From: Chara braunii
Lineage: Eukaryota; Streptophyta; Charophyceae; Charales; Characeae
Assembly (NCBI GenBank): GCA_003427395.1
Contig: BFEA01000033.1
Coordinates: forward strand, 3,053,913-3,117,912
Reading direction: 5' to 3'
DNA: 64,000 bases
Shown: one piece after another, positions 53,266-64,000 of the stretch
Layout: each line of letters starts with the position of its first letter
Numbering within the stretch: position 1 is the stretch's first letter
Translations under genes and position numbers: made by a program
The notes under the pieces: model-generated
Databases searched by the model: none
Seen by the model: only the letters and a program-made list of their open reading frames with translations
What the model was told of the DNA's origin: nothing

Positions 53266-54044
53266 TTAATTGTTTAGCTCGTCGAGAGGTACCCAATCCC
53301 CGTGCCAAAAACTTCTAACCATACCAAACAATGAGGGAATATCGTCTAGAAAGATCTCGATACACACTTCCTTATAGAGTTTGCGCCAATACGTCAAGCG
53401 ATCTTCTAGATGATAGGTGCGTAGATACGCATTTACGATATATAGGACATTATAGAAGTCCCTTTTCGTCAGTTTTGGCCCCATCTCTAAGTACAAACAG
53501 TAAATGACATCAGACGCTCAAACTCGAAACCCATCTCAGGCACTGATTGAGCTGCGAGTACTGCCCGTTCCACATTCTCTATTCCCCAAAATGCCTCGTA
53601 AATTATGAACTTGGGAAGGGTATCCTTACCATTTATTGTCGGATAAGTGAATTCAGTCGCCCATTTTGCCTCAATCGATCGTATGACCTCTCCTTCTTCT
53701 CCCCAGTACATTTTTCGTAAAAAAAAATCAAATACAAATCCTGCAGCTATGATGCACTTGGAAATCCGTCGGCTTTCTTTTATCGCAACGTCAATCACGT
53801 GGGCCTTCCAGAGGAGAGTTGATAGGTATAAAGTCACTCTTACTATCGCACGCCTTTCCTCCGTAGTCCAACCAGTTTCTGCCCAGAGAAAAACTTCAGG
53901 TCCTGTTGGTACTCCACACCATGTATCTATCTCTTCTCCTTCCTCCACCCCTTGTCGGGGTAACATCATCTTAATTCCTCCATCTCTCTGCTCATGCAGG
54001 TTAATTAAGAAGTATTGGCCAGCGAACCACATTCCAGGGGCCAT
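53266..54044 (-). pseudogene. Unknown retroelement-associated protein, second of a tandem pair
   Basis: Frame 54044-53487 starts MAPGMWFAGQYFLINLHEQ. It contains EVFLWAETGWTTEERRAIVR, VTLYLSTLLWKAHVID, VIRSIEAKWATEFTYP and DTLPKFIIYEAFWG. A frameshift near 53490 leads into MYLEMGPKLTKRDFYNVLYI and YHLEDRLTYWRKLYKEVCIE (53496-53266), giving about 260 residues overall. It is a paralogue of the adjacent frame 54870-54190. No catalytic motif, zinc knuckle or transmembrane segment is obvious, and I do not recognise the family. It lies downstream of a primer binding site (55803-55820) on the same strand, where gag or an extra ORF would be expected. Confidence 0.5.
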
Positions 54045-54189
54045 TTCATATCCTATTTACACAACCATACAAAAATAATTTTTACCTTTTAGTCGATTAT
54101 CTAATTCCTTTAGGCATAATTCCAACTTTCCTATTTCTCACCTTACCATTCTTTCATAGGTCCCTAAGTGAGGAGCATCATGTCTCACT

Positions 54190-54870
54190 ATCAGGCTGGA
54201 AAGAGGATTACCCGTCGTAATTCGTCCCAATAGTTAAACCTATTTGTCAATTTGTATCTGCGAGCGTATGAGTCGATTTGTTGTAATATGCTTAGTAACT
54301 CTCTTTCCTCAATTAGATGTCATATCTCCAGATATAAATAGTATATCAATTAAGAGGTGGACTCGTGATATTCCCCTTCGGGCACTGCCAATGCGGCTTC
54401 CGCAACTCTTTCTACTCGCGACCTTCTCCGAAGGCTTAATTTACGATAAACATAGGAAGGGTTCCTCTTAGGTATGTGGCCGGCCGAAAGAATTCACAAG
54501 CCCTTTTTACTTCCACTGTTCCTATAACTCTTTCAAACCCATTCAGATGTGCATCCCGACTCCGAGTATCGAGTGCGGACTCCGCAAACCACATTAGCCT
54601 CGAAAGAGATCGATCTATTCCTAAGGCTAAGTTTATTATGATAGCCTGCAAATATTCCAACGAAATATATAATGTAACCCTTTCTATTGCACAACTTTCG
54701 TTTTTGATCCATCCAGACTCAATCCAGACGAGGGCATGTTCTCCTATAGACTTCCCCCAACAATACCCTGCTTCCTCATTCTCCTCATGACGTGTTGGAA
54801 AATTCATCATTAGACCGCTCCTCATCTGTCTGGGCTCTCTGATCGTGAACTGGTACCGAGCAGAAGTCAT
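54190..54870 (-). pseudogene. Unknown retroelement-associated protein, first of a tandem pair
   Basis: Frame 54870-54436 starts MTSARYQFTIREPRQMRSGL. It contains EHALVWIESGWIKNESCAIE, RVTLYISLEYLQAIIINLAL, VIGTVEVKRACEFFRP and GTLPMFIVN, aligned motif by motif with the frame at 54044-53487. Beyond its stop, decayed sequence still matches the paralogue's tail (YLYLEI, a stop, then RYKLTNRFNYWDELRRV at about 54345-54215). It is an old tandem duplication with this copy truncated. Function unknown. Confidence 0.5.
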
Positions 54871-55039
54871 CTTGTTCTTGTTGATATACTCCGCCTATTT
54901 ATTACACAACACAATCCAACCCACTTTCCCTTCATTTAGATATCACTAAGACTGACAGCTTTATTTGTCAAGCTCAGGATCAACCAACCACCTTTATTTT
55001 GTCACATTATTGTGCCCTTTCAGTTTTTATATAATCTTT

Positions 55040-55540
55040 CTATATATAGAAGCAGGATACCAACCCACAAATTTCTATCTGGCATATCAAAAACATCAAA
55101 AGTGAGATACATAATCTTTTGTCAGGCGACGTAGATTGGGAAACAACAGGAGGGTCTGGGACGTGCGACGTTGGTTGTACTGTTGATAAGCGTGGCTGAG
55201 GAAGGATCGTCAGCTGCTTCTCCTGAGCTGAGGAAGACGACGGTGTGTAAGGTCCGACGTGAGGTCGACTAGGCGGTTCGAAATGCGGTGGAGACGCGCC
55301 GTAACGCCTCTCATATTTATAGGAATAGTAAGCCATCCTCCCTGGTGAAGGAGTGCGTTCACGCCATTCCTCCTGATGCTTACATGCTCTTATCCCTTCC
55401 TCCTTCTCCCCTAGTTCTTCATTTTTTTCTTCCTCCCAATTTCCTTGTTCTTTGGTAAAATCTATGGCTCTTTAGGCTACCTTTCTTAACCTTCCGCCTC
55501 TTCCTCTCCCAGCACCGGTCCCACGACCTTTGTGTGCCAT
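55040..55540 (-). pseudogene. First ORF after the primer binding site, basic/proline-rich, one stop
   Basis: ATG at 55540-55538 begins MAHKGRGTGAGRGRGGRLRK. A TAA at 55474-55472 interrupts after 22 codons. The frame then continues with an acidic helix (WEEEKNEELGEKEEGIRACK), EWRERTPSPGRMAYYSYKYE and a Pro/Ser-rich stretch (PHFEPPSRPHVGPYTPSSSS), ending at 55040. It starts about 260 nt after the PBS, consistent with a Gag-like first ORF, but has no capsid or knuckle signature. The Arg-Gly start resembles an RNA-binding RG motif. Confidence 0.5.
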
Positions 55541-55802
55541 TTAAAGTGCGGACATAATTTAATTAATGTCGTCCTCGCACTTTTGTCCTCTTAACGACCC
55601 CTGATAACCTCAAATTATTCTCAGAGGACCATCTACTTTCTAAGGTGATTCTTGTCGATAGGAGCCTCACCTATACTACCAGCCCACTCTTCACATTTCT
55701 AACTCAAGTTTGAGCCTAATAAGCTTCATTTGTCGTTTTGCCTGGATCATCGACTTACCGTACCCGAGTCCGTTTACTAAGGACCTCGACTTGGAAGCGA
55801 GA

Positions 55803-55820
55803 TCCCCGGCAACGGCGCCA
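55803..55820 (-). other. Primer binding site of LTR-B element
   Basis: Plus strand TCCCCGGCAACGGCGCCA; minus strand TGGCGCCGTTGCCGGGGA. It lies 2 nt inside the LTR boundary (TGTCGC from 55823). This exact kind of PBS is characteristic of plant Tat/Athila-type Ty3 elements. It primes synthesis for an element whose body lies at lower coordinates (55540 downward). Confidence 0.85.
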
Positions 55821-55822
55821 CC

Positions 55823-57480
55823 TGTCGCTCGCGGCGGTACCACACCCAGATGCAAAGTAATTCTTGTGTCGGATCTCACGGTCGTGTCACGTAGGAGTCT
55901 TAGGTCATCTTAGAAAAACACCACTCCGACCGTGCGCGCGTGCTATACCTCCTGCGAATCCCTACGACAGGTTAGAGATCCCGCAAGGTACAACTTATCT
56001 CCACCCGCGGGAGATGACACCATCCCTTAGGTGGGCGTATCCCTGCTGAGCTATCGACCCACGTGCGAAGTCTTTTACATGCAATCGCGGAGGTAGGCCA
56101 TCCCATGGCGTTTTCTTGATCACCATAGCATAGGCGTACGCGCGGTAAACCGCCTTGAGACTGACCCGTAAATCGCGCCCCGAGGTGCTAACCTCCCCGA
56201 ACCGACTGTATTATCAGGTCGACCTTCCCAGACAAACTTCACGCTTTAACTATCTTTACCAATGAATCTACGTCCCTTTGTTGACCATACGAGAAATGCC
56301 AAAGTCTAAACCGTTTTATGATCTCCCATTTCTCAAGATCTCGACAGAATCCTAGACAATAATCTGCCTAAACCTAGGCCGGAGTATGACCTTATTTATA
56401 TATATAGCCCCTCGTTTGTTGTCCTCTTCTCCCTCTCTGCCTACGGTTTACCGGGCAGTTCTATTTGACGATATATATATAAGTATATATGTATATCAGG
56501 GGGGAGCGAATGAGTGGTAGACCTCAATTTCACAATTGTGGTGCACCCTGTCCGAATATCCCAAATGTTCTCAAAAGTTCAGGAAGACAGTTCATTGTCC
56601 AACACCTGTGCAGATGCAAGAAAATCACATACACGCATACAAATGCAAAACATAGAATGCGCTACAAACGTCAACCTTTTAATCCATTCCTAGCAAGTCC
56701 TTCACTCCCCCAAAACCTGAAATAACACTTCTTCCTACTCCTGACTCTGTCGCCCCGCCCCACACTTTTCAAAGACCTTCGAGAGTGACTAGGACAGTTC
56801 AGGCTTAGACGCAGATGAAAAGATTTGTATGTCTCTTTTCTGGTTTTGTCTTAGGTGTAAGTATCCAGCCATGTGAAGGTTGAGTCAGAATTCTACCGAT
56901 CTGTTATCCAATGATGACAAAATTGCAATCTCTTACGATTCTTTCCGAGTCCGTAATTCTCTCCAAGAGCGATAAACTTGTAGGCACCACATAATCCGAT
57001 CAAAAACTTAACACCCGTCCATCGGGATCTTTGAAGATTGATTCACGACCTAGAGGTCAACCCGTACCGGTGACCTCTTTTGTCTGACTTTTATCTAACC
57101 GCCAGGCTGTCACCCTACTGGTCTAGGTAACAAACAAAGTTCACTCCCAGCTCCTCTGACCTAGTAATCAGATATAGTCTTCCCTTCTAAAGATCATTTA
57201 CCAAGCCTCATATCTTAGTACCACCAGCGATATCGTCAATTCAGCCCGGAGAGGAGTCATCAAATCAAAGTTCCAAGAATGATAAGTCTCTCAGGCCAAG
57301 ATCTCACTTATCCTCTTCTCACTAGAATCAGAAATAGCTCCTTAGTGATAGATTGATTCAGTTATACGAAAAGTTGATATTCATTGGTAGATCGATCAGA
57401 ATCTACTCATCCCTTACCGACGTCTGCTTTTGAGGTTTTTTTCCCTCCTATCTATTACTTTGCATCAGATCAAGTCAGAT
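55823..57480 (-). mobile_element. LTR-B, copy at 56 kb (minus orientation)
   Basis: Begins TGTCGCTCGCGGCGG adjacent to the PBS. The conserved R/U5-like block follows (CTCACGGTCGTGTCACG, GCGCGTGCTATACC, CTACGACAGGTTAGAGATCC, GCGTATCCCTGCTGAGCTA), then TGTAAAAG in place of a TATA box. It stays collinear with 44116-45540 and runs directly into a hairpin array and Rep-L without an obvious 5' LTR end. A hammerhead-associated repeat fragment is inserted at 56400-56490. The true LTR could end before 57480 or extend far beyond. Confidence 0.6.
56400..56495 (+). repeat. Hammerhead-associated repeat fragment
   Basis: AGCCCCTCGTTTGTTGTCCTC, TTCTCCCTCTCTGCCTACGG and TTTGACGATATATATATAAG match the block downstream of the ribozyme cleavage site at 519-580. 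No ribozyme core remains. Confidence 0.65.
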
Positions 57481-57484
57481 TGTA

Positions 57485-58265
57485 ATAAGACATGCTTCTC
57501 GGAGCCTCACTCTTCATATCACACTGATCTTTGTTATTATAGTGGTAAGGCAGGCTTCTCAGAGCCTCGCTCCTCTTACCACACATATTCTCATCAGTAT
57601 AGTGATAATGCAGGCTTCTCGGAGCCTCGCTCCTCTTATCACCTTGTTCTTATTATTGTGGTGATAAGAGAGGCTTCTCGGAGCCTCGCTTACTCTTATC
57701 ACCTTGATCCTTTGTAATTACAGTGGTAAGGCAGGCTTATCGGAGCCTTGCTCCTCTTACCACATTGATCTTTGTTATTACAGTGGTAAGGCATGCCTCT
57801 CGGAGCCTTTCGCCTCTTACCACCTTGATCCTTTGTTATTATAGTGGTAAGGCAGGCCTCTCGGAGCCTTGCTCCCTTTACCATATTGATCTTTGTTATT
57901 ACAGTGGTAAGGCAGGCTTCGTGGAGCCTCGGTGCTCTTACCACACTGTTCTTATCATTATGGTGATAAGGCAGGCTTCTCGGAGCCTCGCTACTCTTAT
58001 CACAATCGTTTTTTTTCATTATAGTGATAAGGCAGACTTCTCGGAGCCTCACTCACTCTTATCACCTTGTTGTTATCATTATGCTGATAAGGCAGACTTC
58101 TCGGAGCCTCGCTCACTCTTATCACCTTGTTCTTATCATTATGGTGATAAGGCATGCTTCTCGGAGCCTCGCTTACTCTTATCATCTTGTTCTTATCAAT
58201 ATGGTGATAAGGCCGACTTCTAGGAGTCTCGCTCACTCTTATCACCTTGTTCTTATCATTATTGT
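57485..58265 (+). repeat. 60-bp tandem hairpin array, locus 2 (about 13 units)
   Basis: Each 60-bp unit has an outer stem GTG(A/G)TAAG...CTTA(T/C)CAC, an inner stem AGGCT/AGCCT with loop TCTCGG, and a TTGTTCTTATCATTAT-like spacer. Units with GTGGTAAG carry ACCAC in the partner strand, and units with GTGATAAG carry ATCAC. No coding frame is consistent across units. Confidence 0.92.
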
Positions 58266-59167
58266 TCTTAACGCCCCTTGAGTCATGGGTCGTCCTGGAA
58301 ACCTTTAAGATCACGCAGGTCAGCCATACGAGACCCGTACCCCATATCTTAAAATTTTCCGCTTGATCCCCGACTGTGTTAGTTTGAACTTTTGAGAGTA
58401 CGTAGGCATAGGTCAGACGTAGGGTAAGGGTTAGTTGAGGTAATCCATCATTTCAGTATTCGATCATGCCATGCATAAATCATTCAATCCAACTGTGAAC
58501 TCCATTCCTTATCACTGGTTAGGTGGTCTATAAGCAAGGGAAGACTGCACGGAGTCAATCCCCTTGCCACCACATTCCGAAAGTATCATTCATATAGCGA
58601 GACAGTGACTCGACACTTCCCGTTCCCGCTACGTTTATCAGCAATAGTTAGTCATACCCTGTCAGACCCCTTACATGCAATCATGCTTTTCTCTCCCTAA
58701 CACAAGCATTTCCCCTTTTCCTTCGTCATCGGGCTTAGTTCTGAAGAACTCCTGACTCAAAAGTAACTTTTTTATTAATAAAGTCATAGGTAGTCACCTG
58801 AAGGTTATTGGTTTATGGTTTTAGGTTAAGGAAGAAGTATTCGTACCTCACTGTTCCTTGCCTCTAGAGTTCCTCTTGAACTCCGGCAGAGCTTCCGCAA
58901 TCGCTATGTCACTTGGAGGCGTCTACACTGACCAAGTACGGAATAGGAGTCTCTTGTGATTGAGATTTGATTTCAGCAAACCATTTGGAAAACACCATTT
59001 TTACGTTCGCCGCTTGAAAATGATTGGTGTGCGAGGGGATTAGACATAGAAAAAGCGGAGGAGGATGATGGAGGTAGAAGTTGTCACGTTTGACGACGAT
59101 CCTCCCCTCTCTACTGCCCCGCACCCTTCCCACCTCTGATTCCCATCTTAGCATATGATGTCAAATG

Positions 59168-59205
<38 letters not shown>

Positions 59206-61228
59206 CAGGAATATGAGTGTGAATGATATACAAAACCAAGTTGTGAGATCACACAGATGTCTGAGTAGTCGTATACAAACAGTGTGCACCATAATACTGA
59301 GAGTCCAACCAAACAGAGCAACATAATGAAGAAATGAGCCAATGCTCATGCCCTCAGGCCTACACCAACTTAGTATCCATGGTCACTTTCTCTGTCTGGT
59401 GCCCAATGCGCCAGCCTACTCTACTCCACTATCCTACCTACAGCTGTGCTCACGCAACAAGTTCACTTCGATCCCAGTGTTCATGATGTCAATACATTCG
59501 CCGACTGTACACCCTGGTGCCATTTTCTTCCCCCCCGCTCTCTTTGTCTCTTACACTGTATGTGTGTGTCTCTCTCTCTCTTTGTATCACTGTGTAACTC
59601 AGTCTATGTATGACTGCGTAGGTGACTGTGAATTGTGTGTCACCGTGCCTGGGTGAGTGTCACTATATGTCATAATCTGTGAGTGACTGTGCAGGTGACT
59701 GTGCATTGTGTGTCACCGTGCCTGGGTCAGCGTCACTGTATTTGTGCCTACCTATTTATCCCTGTTAGCGCCTATTCTTGTTTGTTTGATTTATATTTGT
59801 CTTCCGTTCGATGTTTGTTCGTAAGTCTGATACCGTTCTGTCGACATCTGTCTGTTTGTATGGTAGTCTCTGTTTGGCTTCCCGTTGATGTCTGTCTGTT
59901 TGTCTGATAATTTCTGTTTGGTCTGTCTGTTTTCCGCTTTTCTGTTTCTGTCTGTTTTCTGTCTGTTTTCTATCTGTTTTCTATCTGCCTTATGTCTGTC
60001 TGTATTTTGTTTGTTTTCTGTGTGTGTCTGTCTTGTCTGTACTTTGCCTCTTTTTTTGTGTATGTGTTTTATCTGTACTTCGTTTCTTTCTGTGTGTGTT
60101 TGTCTTGTCTGTACTTTGTCTCTTTATGTGTGTGTAGCAAGCAGCGTGTGGGATATCTTGCACGATCCTGTGTTGCGCAAACAGAGAGTGGTCGGAGCGC
60201 TGAGGCGCCATAGACATTCAAAGGAAGCTTGCAATTGAACTGTATTCTTATCTGCCATGTCCCTGAGCTTTGTGTTTGGATGTTTTGTCGCCAGTTTGAT
60301 GGGTCTCCTGTTTCCATACTTCTGAAGCAAAGAAGAAAACAATTCTGACTGCAGATAATAATAACAATAGTAATAATAATAAGAATAATAATAATAGTAA
60401 CATGAATAATAAAAAACAAAGAAACGAGTGATGACAACACCATTCATACGTGGGCCAGATAGACGTGACCTCGAACCAACTGCAGAATAAAAACACAGTA
60501 AATGCTCAGAATTGAGAGTGTTGGCATAGTCTCACCATCAAAACACAGAACCAGTGTCACTATCCTACGCGGCGAGACGGATGAGCGACAACGTACTTCC
60601 AATATCAACAACATCATACACAAGCGACCAGATAGTCGTGACCTTGTACCAACATCGGATTTGCATCACGAGTCTCACTAGATAAGCACACGACAAAAGC
60701 TCAGAATTGATAATGCCGACACAGTCTCATCATCATCAACACAGAACCAATGTCGTTACCCTCTATGAGCTCGATATTCAGACTATAGACGATAAATCCT
60801 ATCTTAGGCAAAAAGATGAGCAATGGCGAACTCCAGAAATCAAAGCATCATACACGCGTGTCCAGATGGTCGGGACCTCGTACCAACAACAGAATTGTGT
60901 CACGAGTCTTTCCAAATAAGAACACAGCAAGAGCACAAGATTGACTATGATGCTATAGCCTCATCATCATCAATACCGAATCAATATCGTCATCCCATCT
61001 GAGCTCGGTGCTTCATATTATAGACGACACATCCTACCTAGTCTACACTACAGTGCCGAAGATGGCGATATCAGTTTTCCCGAAGTATGAGCAGATAACG
61101 ACCAATGCCGCATGATTCCTACATCAGGTATGTCTTTCACATTATTCACAGTCTCGACCTTCAACACCGATGCCACGTGCACCCGTCCTACCGTGCATAC
61201 AATAGTAATAACAATAATAATAATAATG

Positions 61229-61271
<43 letters not shown>

Positions 61272-61548
61272 TTAATGTAAGAAAATATGAACGGTAGTGA
61301 ATTAACATATTACTCATGTGAATCAGATAGTCGTGATTTCGAACCAAAAGACGAATAACATTACGATTCTCACCAAATGAGATCACAGTAAGAGCTTATA
61401 ACTGACAATGTTAGTACAGTTTCATCATCATTAACACGAATCCAATGTCGCCATCTCATCTGGCACTCAGCACCCTGACTACAGTCATCAGATCTATCTA
61501 GTCTCTAATACGCTGTTGTCAGCCTGCATGCATAGAAAACAAGCCCAA

Positions 61549-61579
<31 letters not shown>

Positions 61580-62596
61580 GTAATAATAATAATAGTAATA
61601 ATAATAATAATAATTACCAATAATAATAATAATAATAAATCAAATAATGATAACCGAATTAATAAATGAGCAATTTCATACACCAACAATTATCGTCTTT
61701 CATATATGATCAGATAGATGTCGCCTAATAGCAGAATTGCGTCATGTGTCCCATAAAATAAGAACGAGGCAACTCCAAAGGCGATATTGTTGGAATCCTA
61801 TCATCATCATCAACAAGGAACTAATGTCGACTCCTATCTGGCACTAAGCGCCTAGACTATGAATGACAGATCCTATCTATCTATACAACAACGAACCTCA
61901 GAAGTCAACGGCATCATACACAGGTGACCAGATGGACGTGACCTCGATCCAGCATCAGAATGCGTTACGAGTCTTAGCAAAGCTCACGATTGTCAATGCC
62001 TACGTAATCACATCATCATCAGCACAGAACTGATGTCGATGTCCTACCCGGCACTCTGCGCCCTGACTACAAATGGCAGGTCCTATCTAGCCTATACTAC
62101 AATGCCAAAGATGACAACAACAGTTCGTGGAAGATGAGCAGCAATGAACTTCAGATACCAACAGTATCATAAAGTGACTAAATAGTCGTGACCTCGTACC
62201 AACAGCAGGACTGCATCACGAGTCCCGCCAAATAAGAACACAACAAAAGCTCAGAATGACAATGCTGGCATAGTCTCTTCATCATCAACACAGACTCAAT
62301 GTCGACTCCTATCTAGCAAGGAAAACGAGAGATAGCGAACTTCGGACATCAACAACATCATACACACGTGTCTAGATAGGCGTGACTTCGAACCACAAGC
62401 AGAATTGCCTTACGAGAGTCACTAAATAAGAGCACAACAAAAACCCATAATTGACAGTGCCGGAATAGTCTCATCATTATCGACACAAAACCAATGTCGA
62501 CTCCTATCTGGCGCTCGGCTCCCAAATTACAGATGGCAGATCTTATCTACCCTACAACTACAATGCCAAGGATGACGACAACAACTCTCCTGAAGT
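58266..62596 (+). repeat. Rep-L unit, copy 2
   Basis: Matches 15031-17795 in direct orientation up to 61028. From 61029 to 62596 it matches 17796-19355 inverted. Components: AAT tracts (59166-59202, 60354-60415, 61199-61270 and 61560-61640), TGTCTG-rich tract (59800-60140), and ~200-260-bp tandem units keyed by TCATCATCAACACAGAACCAATGTCG (near 60725, 60960, 61420, 61805, 62015, 62280 and 62475). Non-coding. Confidence 0.88.
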
Positions 62597-62999
62597 ACAA
62601 ACAGATAGCGGCGAATGCCGCATGCTTCATGCCCCAGGTATGCCTCTCTTATCACTCACAATCTCGATCACGGCACAGGTGTCACGTGTATCTATCTCTC
62701 CCTCTCTCTCTCTCTCTCTCACGCACTGGCACACACACACATGTGTCGTAGTGGATATCTTGGTGTAGTAGTGGAAGATGCGATCAATTTTTTTTCTCCC
62801 CAATGAATCGATCGAAAGTACTCTTCGTTCACACACACACACATAGTAGTAATGAATATTTCAACGTTGTAGAAAAAATCTGATCGGTTTTGGCTCATCC
62901 CCTTCGATCGATGTTGGGCGAGGCCAGCCGCGGCCTTGGATCGATGATTGGGGCACACACACACACACACATAGGTAGTAGTGAATATCTCGTTGTCAG
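62597..62999. repeat. CT/CA satellite units flanking Rep-L copy 2
   Basis: GAAGATGCGATCAATTTTTT, CCAATGAATCGATCGAAAGT, GGCGAGGCCAGCCGCGGCC with GGATCGATGATTGGGGCACA, and CT/CA runs. Same satellite as 19356-20155 and 32552-32830. Confidence 0.75.
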
Positions 63000-63990
63000 A
63001 CCAAATACCCTTACAAGGGTATTTGGCCATGTTTTTACAATCGACACATCGATTGCATTGACCACCATTGTGATGTCAGTCTGAACTTAAAAGTGTACGC
63101 GTTCTTCGCGCGACACTTTGAAACGACTTTCCTCGACCGCTGAGGCCGGGGCAAAACGGTGAGAAAATTTCGTTAAGTATGCACGCGCGTTGTTGTGACG
63201 CGCGCTGTGATGGTTAGGATTAATAGTAATACCCTCTGACCGAAAGGATCGAGGGGTTGATTGAGTTAATGCTGTGTCGGGTAGATCCACGACACACACT
63301 GCGACTTGACCCGGTACCTGCCTACCTGCCGGTATTGGGCGTCTAAAAATACAAATGTTTGTCTTCCTCTACTCGGCCTCCTAATCGGGTACTCAACACA
63401 TCTACCTTTACTTGGTATGGCACTGACCTACCTGCCACTTGAGTGTTTCTGCCACGACCTTCAGTGTCATGGCCATAGCTAGGTACCGGCCTCTTTGCCC
63501 GCCACTTGAGTGTTTTCCCCGCCTCGACCTTCACTGTCGCGACCGCGACTAAGTACCGGCCCTTCGGGTCTCGCAAAGCAACCTAGTGCCCTTACAGGGC
63601 ACACACTCACGCAAGCCGACAAGCATTGGGATAGGCATGCAGGCCAGCAAGCAGGCACACGCCCAAGCTTAGGACAGGCTCGGGGCCACTAGGTGGGCTG
63701 AGCCCCAATCTTTTATATATGCCCGAGCGGCACCTTTATTAGTTAGAATAGGAGCTAGCTCAGTAGGTTTAGGGGTGGATTGTGATATAGGAGGTACGAG
63801 GATCGAGTCCACCTGACCTTTGAGCGAGTTCCTTTTTAAGGAGGACTTCACTTTTATTTATCTAGGACTCGGTCGCCCGGGGCTTGAACCCGCGACCTCT
63901 AGTTTAAGTTAGTTGCAGTTAAAGCCCGTCGTGACAAATGGCACGACAGGGTAGTTTGACAGTTAGATTTTCTCTTGTTTTTTTTCATTG
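63000..63990 (-). repeat. Rep-B family, minus copy, running off the window
   Basis: On the plus strand it opens with the terminal hairpin AAATACCCTTACAAGGGTAT. Minus-strand landmarks include CCGAAGGGCCGGTACTTAG, AAGGGCACTAGGTTG, GGAACTCGCTC, and GGTTCAAGCCC (63890-63880, B-box-like). Its other end, with the polypyrimidine tract expected, lies beyond 64000. Confidence 0.65.
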
Positions 63991-64000
63991 TTTTTCTTTT

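Noticed and set aside
57485-58265. CRISPR-like array (regular 60-bp repeats)
   Set aside because: Units are repeated along their whole length with no unique spacers, there are no cas genes, and the genome is eukaryotic.

Overview
This window looks like a repeat-dominated nuclear genome of a plant-lineage (streptophyte) eukaryote. The Ty3/gypsy Gag-Pol proteins, LTRs followed by a tRNA-type primer binding site of the plant Tat/Athila kind, pol II TATA boxes in the LTRs and the abundance of CA, CT and AAT microsatellites all point that way. From memory the Pol proteins resemble those of the charophyte alga Chara, but I could not test this. No intact protein-coding gene was found. Nearly all recognisable coding sequence is decayed retrotransposon.

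Layout. 1-2060: AT-rich repeats carrying a hammerhead-ribozyme unit (one canonical core on the minus strand near 1840-1900). 2480-8250: a broken plus-strand Ty3-type element (LTR/leader, gag, protease, RT). 8250-14260: mostly non-coding, with two possible spliced minus-strand genes, a library-adapter artefact at 12023-12060 and a dispersed repeat shared with 752-1680. 14489-20155: a large repeat unit called Rep-L here (60-bp hairpin array, AAT tracts, TGTC-rich tract, ~200-260-bp tandem units, CT/CA satellite). 20156-32551: a 12.4-kb insertion into that satellite. It holds LTR-A sequences, a foldback element, nine copies of a 234-bp tandem repeat, and a 3.67-kb palindrome at its right end. 32930-34226: a Rep-B repeat. 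34500-36480: an isolated plus-strand gag. 37440-43990: a broken minus-strand Ty3-type gag-pol. 44116-50300 and 55823-63000: two further copies of the LTR-B/Rep-L unit, collinear over about 6 kb. 53266-55540: minus-strand ORFs of unknown function that follow a primer binding site, including a tandemly duplicated gene pair. 50900-53075 and 63000-63990: more Rep-B copies.

The pieces are related. LTR-A and LTR-B share their R/U5-like end and the same 2-nt spacing to the primer binding site. Rep-L lies beyond LTR-B in the U3 direction, so it may be part of a very long LTR or a common neighbour. The two most striking observations are structural. First, arrays of about 60-nt hairpins occur at three loci with compensatory stem changes. 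Second, a canonical hammerhead core sits inside a dispersed repeat. Both are read by eye and need folding and covariation tests.

Two assembly gaps (14489-14736 and 52340-52432) and a transposase-adapter junction (12023-12060) limit how far long-range structure can be trusted.
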